Of a DNA stretch of 64,000 nt, positions 62,729-64,000 are shown piece after piece; position 1 is the first letter of the stretch; every line of letters starts with the position of its first letter. The position numbers and the translations under genes are program-made. Under the pieces are notes generated by a model. It had not been told where the DNA came from and did no database searches. It saw nothing but the letters and a program-made list of their open reading frames with translations. The stretch is from Paragyromitra xinjiangensis (Eukaryota; Ascomycota; Pezizomycetes; Pezizales; Discinaceae). Location of the stretch: the NCBI GenBank assembly GCA_038503065.1, contig JBCAMK010000007.1:620001-684000 (forward strand), in the 5' to 3' direction.

Positions 62729-64000
62729 AGAGAATTTGGAACGTGATTATTTTCACACATTTTGGGGATTTTTGTAGGATTCTCCAGCCCTACTAGACGA
62801 TGGAAGAAACACTGACGAAACCTCAATAGATAACAATGGAGTACTTGTTTTTACTACAAATTTCGTTCGCTTGCTATGCCTCTATTGTATCATTAGATGT
62901 TTTTTTTTTCCAGGCAGGATACAGGGTCAGCCAAGCTCAAACAAGGATTATCTTACTTTGCGCTGCCGGCCAGTCTCATCCCCTCCAGGTGTCTGCTAGT
63001 TCGTTCATTCAAGTACATAATATCAATTACTAGTTCCTAAGCATGTCTCATAGATGTTGAGGTTAATTCACCCACATACTTGCCTTCCTCCTTTCTTCTG
63101 TCGCCTTCACTAACCTGCTACAATACATGAGTCCCCTGGTTAAGGAAAGGCAAATTGTCGTGAAATAATTAACGATGGGCGTAAGACCCTATAGTTCTAG
63201 ACTCCACCAAAAATCTAGTTAGTACTACTGAATTTAAGTATTGTAAGGTTCCATACCCACCACTACCACCAGAACCAGTGTTAAGGACATCAGGCAGCAC
63301 CCCGTAGGCTCATTCCTATCTCCTGGTGTATTTTGCTTTATATACTGCCCATGTAGAACACACATCTCTCTCCACTCGTGTTCAGCGGAGAACTGTTAAC
63401 GTACCCTCAATTAACACAAGCCCTAATAATTAACCCCCTAAAAGCCATATAATCGGTTAGTGAGATTAGGATTTACACCTTTTCGCTACACAACGCTGTC
63501 TAGAGCTCTCAGACACGTTCTCATACATCATCCTCCCCATGACAGGATTCGTCTTTTCGGTGGCTTTCCCCTCGATAGAACGATCCTTGACTCAAAGCTG
63601 AAAGATAGATATAAACATCAATCCACGGTATCAGATTTGGTAGTGATCCATGACGGCTGGCTTTCCAACAAATCATACATTGCACACACCCTTATTTGCT
63701 AAGAAAATTAGCTGCATACACCACAACATTTCTAGCCTTCCAAGGTGATGACCCTAGACCTATATTTACAGCACAGCACAGCACTTACCATCGTTCATAC
63801 TCACCGAGGAAATCATCATCGCACCTCTCTCCGGTCTTCTAGGCCGCAAGTAGGATAAGCAGCCCCGGCCCAGCATCAGTTCGCTCATTATAATTTCTAT
63901 GATGCGAATTGAAGATTAAAATACGATGGTAGAAGCTAGAGAAAGGGGTCCCACACAACGTGGTAAAAGATACCGAGTTCCAGGTCTGCGAGGTTTTTCC
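62729..64000. other. Right-edge region, no gene recognised
   Basis: 1.27 kb following CDC31. Frames are short; the longest (63,460-63,702, plus) has no family resemblance. A gene may start beyond the window edge. Confidence 0.4.

Noticed and set aside
63304..63325. A 22-bp match (18 identical, differences all transitions) to 38,215-38,236
   Set aside because: The similarity does not clearly extend into the flanks, so it may be chance or a very old repeat.

Overview
The window is nuclear DNA of a filamentous ascomycete (Pezizomycotina; a Leotiomycetes-like fungus is my best guess). Evidence: short GT-AG introns with CTAAC/TACTAAC-type branch points, a velvet developmental regulator, a Nup98-Nup96 precursor with an S59 self-cleavage domain, long low-complexity tails, and conserved fungal housekeeping genes separated by kilobases of non-coding sequence. 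I rebuilt gene models by joining exons by hand. Where every exon phase closes and the joined protein matches its family, confidence is high. I saw no convincing tRNA, rRNA, CRISPR or bacterial-style feature.

Layout. 0-13 kb is gene-dense: a SAPS-family phosphatase regulator running off the left edge (-), a small unknown protein (-), VPS60 of ESCRT-III (+), a 2OG-Fe(II) oxygenase (-), an arylamine N-acetyltransferase (+), complex I subunit NDUFA1 (-) and the MYST histone acetyltransferase SAS3 (+). 13-19.4 kb has no recognisable gene and ends in a pyrimidine-rich stretch upstream of the velvet gene vosA (+). A large unrecognised membrane-anchored protein fills 23.1-26.6 kb (+). 26.6-32.4 kb is a gene desert with decayed sequence and a truncated LTR. 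SDC1 (COMPASS, -), UTP23 (-) and RPS13 (+) follow. 37.3-41.1 kb is a second desert with a complete solo LTR, its 5-bp target duplication and a large imperfect inverted repeat. Beta-carbonic anhydrase (-) and another sparse stretch lead to SRP40 (-) and SEC3 (+), which are divergent. The NUP98-96 precursor (-) converges on SEC3 and is divergent from a long-tailed centrin CDC31 (+). The last 1.3 kb holds nothing I recognise.

How the genes relate. This is not a cluster. The genes serve chromatin (SAS3, SDC1), ribosome production (UTP23, SRP40, RPS13), membrane traffic (VPS60, SEC3), the nuclear pore and spindle pole (NUP98-96, CDC31), respiration and CO2 metabolism (NDUFA1, carbonic anhydrase) and development (vosA). 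The observations most worth checking are a frame-preserving VPS60 intron that encodes a transmembrane-like helix, a probable 7-nt microexon in NDUFA1, a solo LTR and a truncated relative, a threonine in place of the usual serine at the Nup98-96 cleavage site, and the orphan membrane protein.
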